In this document: in pieces, positions 20,308 through 20,408 of the stretch | Layout of the letters: each line of letters starts with the position of its first letter | Numbering within the stretch: the first letter of the stretch is position 1 | Assembly: GCA_938045435.1 (NCBI GenBank) | Contig: CALIBA010000026.1 | Coordinates: 1 to 20,408 of the forward strand | Direction of reading: 5' to 3' | From: an uncultured Selenomonas sp. | GTDB taxonomy: Bacteria; Bacillota; Negativicutes; Selenomonadales; Selenomonadaceae | Length of the DNA: 20,408 nt | Program-made: the position numbers and the translations under genes | The notes under the pieces: model-generated | Seen by the model: only the letters and a program-made list of their open reading frames with translations | What the model was told of the DNA's origin: nothing | The model's database searches: none

Positions 20308-20408
20308 TCAGATTGCACGATCAACGTTGCCTGAACGCAGGCAGCGCGTGCATACATTGACGTGTTTCACTTCACCCTTCACAAGGGCGCGGACACGCTG
20401 AATATTCG
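20308..20408 (-). CDS. rpmB: 50S ribosomal protein L28, 3' part only
   Basis: Only the last 32 codons are in the window; the gene starts beyond the right edge. The visible C-terminus is NIQRVRALVKGEVKHVNVCT followed by RCLRSGNVDRAI. NIQ(R/K)VRA and CTRCLRSG are characteristic of the C-terminal part of L28, a small large-subunit ribosomal protein, here with the CxxC pair typical of zinc-binding paralogs. The frame begins at base 20406 on the minus strand and ends with TGA at 20310-20308. A good terminator follows the stop by 13 bases. The match is short but specific. Confidence 0.9.
   Translation of the reverse strand, partial: NIQRVRALVKGEVKHVNVCTRCLRSGNVDRAI

Noticed and set aside
1..20408. 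CRISPR arrays, tRNA or rRNA genes, insertion sequences, prophage genes
   Set aside because: No regularly spaced repeats, tRNA-like cloverleaf or rRNA sequence, transposase, integrase or terminal inverted repeats with target duplication were recognised on reading both strands.

Overview
This window looks like a chromosomal segment of a fairly GC-rich Firmicute. The gene set suggests a Negativicutes/Selenomonas-type genome. That placement is inference from protein style, from sigma-A-like promoters, intrinsic terminators and an FMN riboswitch, and from the mix of strong Shine-Dalgarno sequences and ATGA/GTGA stop-start overlaps. No 16S rRNA is present to confirm it.

Layout. (1) 1-2450: the 3' part of metK, an intrinsic terminator, and an M20-family amidohydrolase ending at a bidirectional terminator. 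(2) 2452-4344, minus strand: a two-gene unit of an exported SIMPL-domain protein followed by a membrane acyltransferase, read from an extended -10 promoter. (3) 4408-9286, plus strand: a visibly AT-richer surface-glycan cassette with its own promoter. It holds a WavQ-like glycosyltransferase, an NAD-dependent epimerase/dehydratase, a WbqC-family gene broken by a one-base frameshift, a short DegT-like protein and a canonical DegT/VioA-like sugar aminotransferase. (4) 9364-12486: htpG (Hsp90) behind a good sigma-A promoter, then a TerC/YjbE membrane protein and an orphan DhaM phosphotransfer protein, closely packed. (5) 12483-17381: the riboflavin operon. It has a promoter, an FMN riboswitch whose P6 arm appears to carry a long inserted hairpin, a terminator, an Imm51-like immunity gene, ribD, ribE, ribBA, a DJ-1/PfpI-like gene and ribH. 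(6) 17386-19588: a YfcE-like phosphodiesterase, hslO (Hsp33) and a YgjP-like metallopeptidase, tightly spaced and probably a continuation of the same transcript. (7) 19631-20408, minus strand: a beta-carbonic anhydrase and the 3' end of rpmB (ribosomal protein L28), separated by a terminator.

How the genes work together. ribD, ribE, ribBA and ribH supply every enzyme activity from GTP plus ribulose-5-phosphate to riboflavin except the pyrimidine phosphatase step, and the riboswitch would sense the end product FMN. The glycan cassette encodes sugar-nucleotide modification (dehydratase/epimerase plus aminotransferase) and transfer, so it probably builds an amino-deoxysugar decoration. Its acceptor and the final sugar cannot be read from the sequence.

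The least ordinary items are the extended P6 arm of the riboswitch, the immunity-protein gene placed first under FMN control, and the glycan cassette with its frameshifted WbqC gene and unusual short DegT-like partner.
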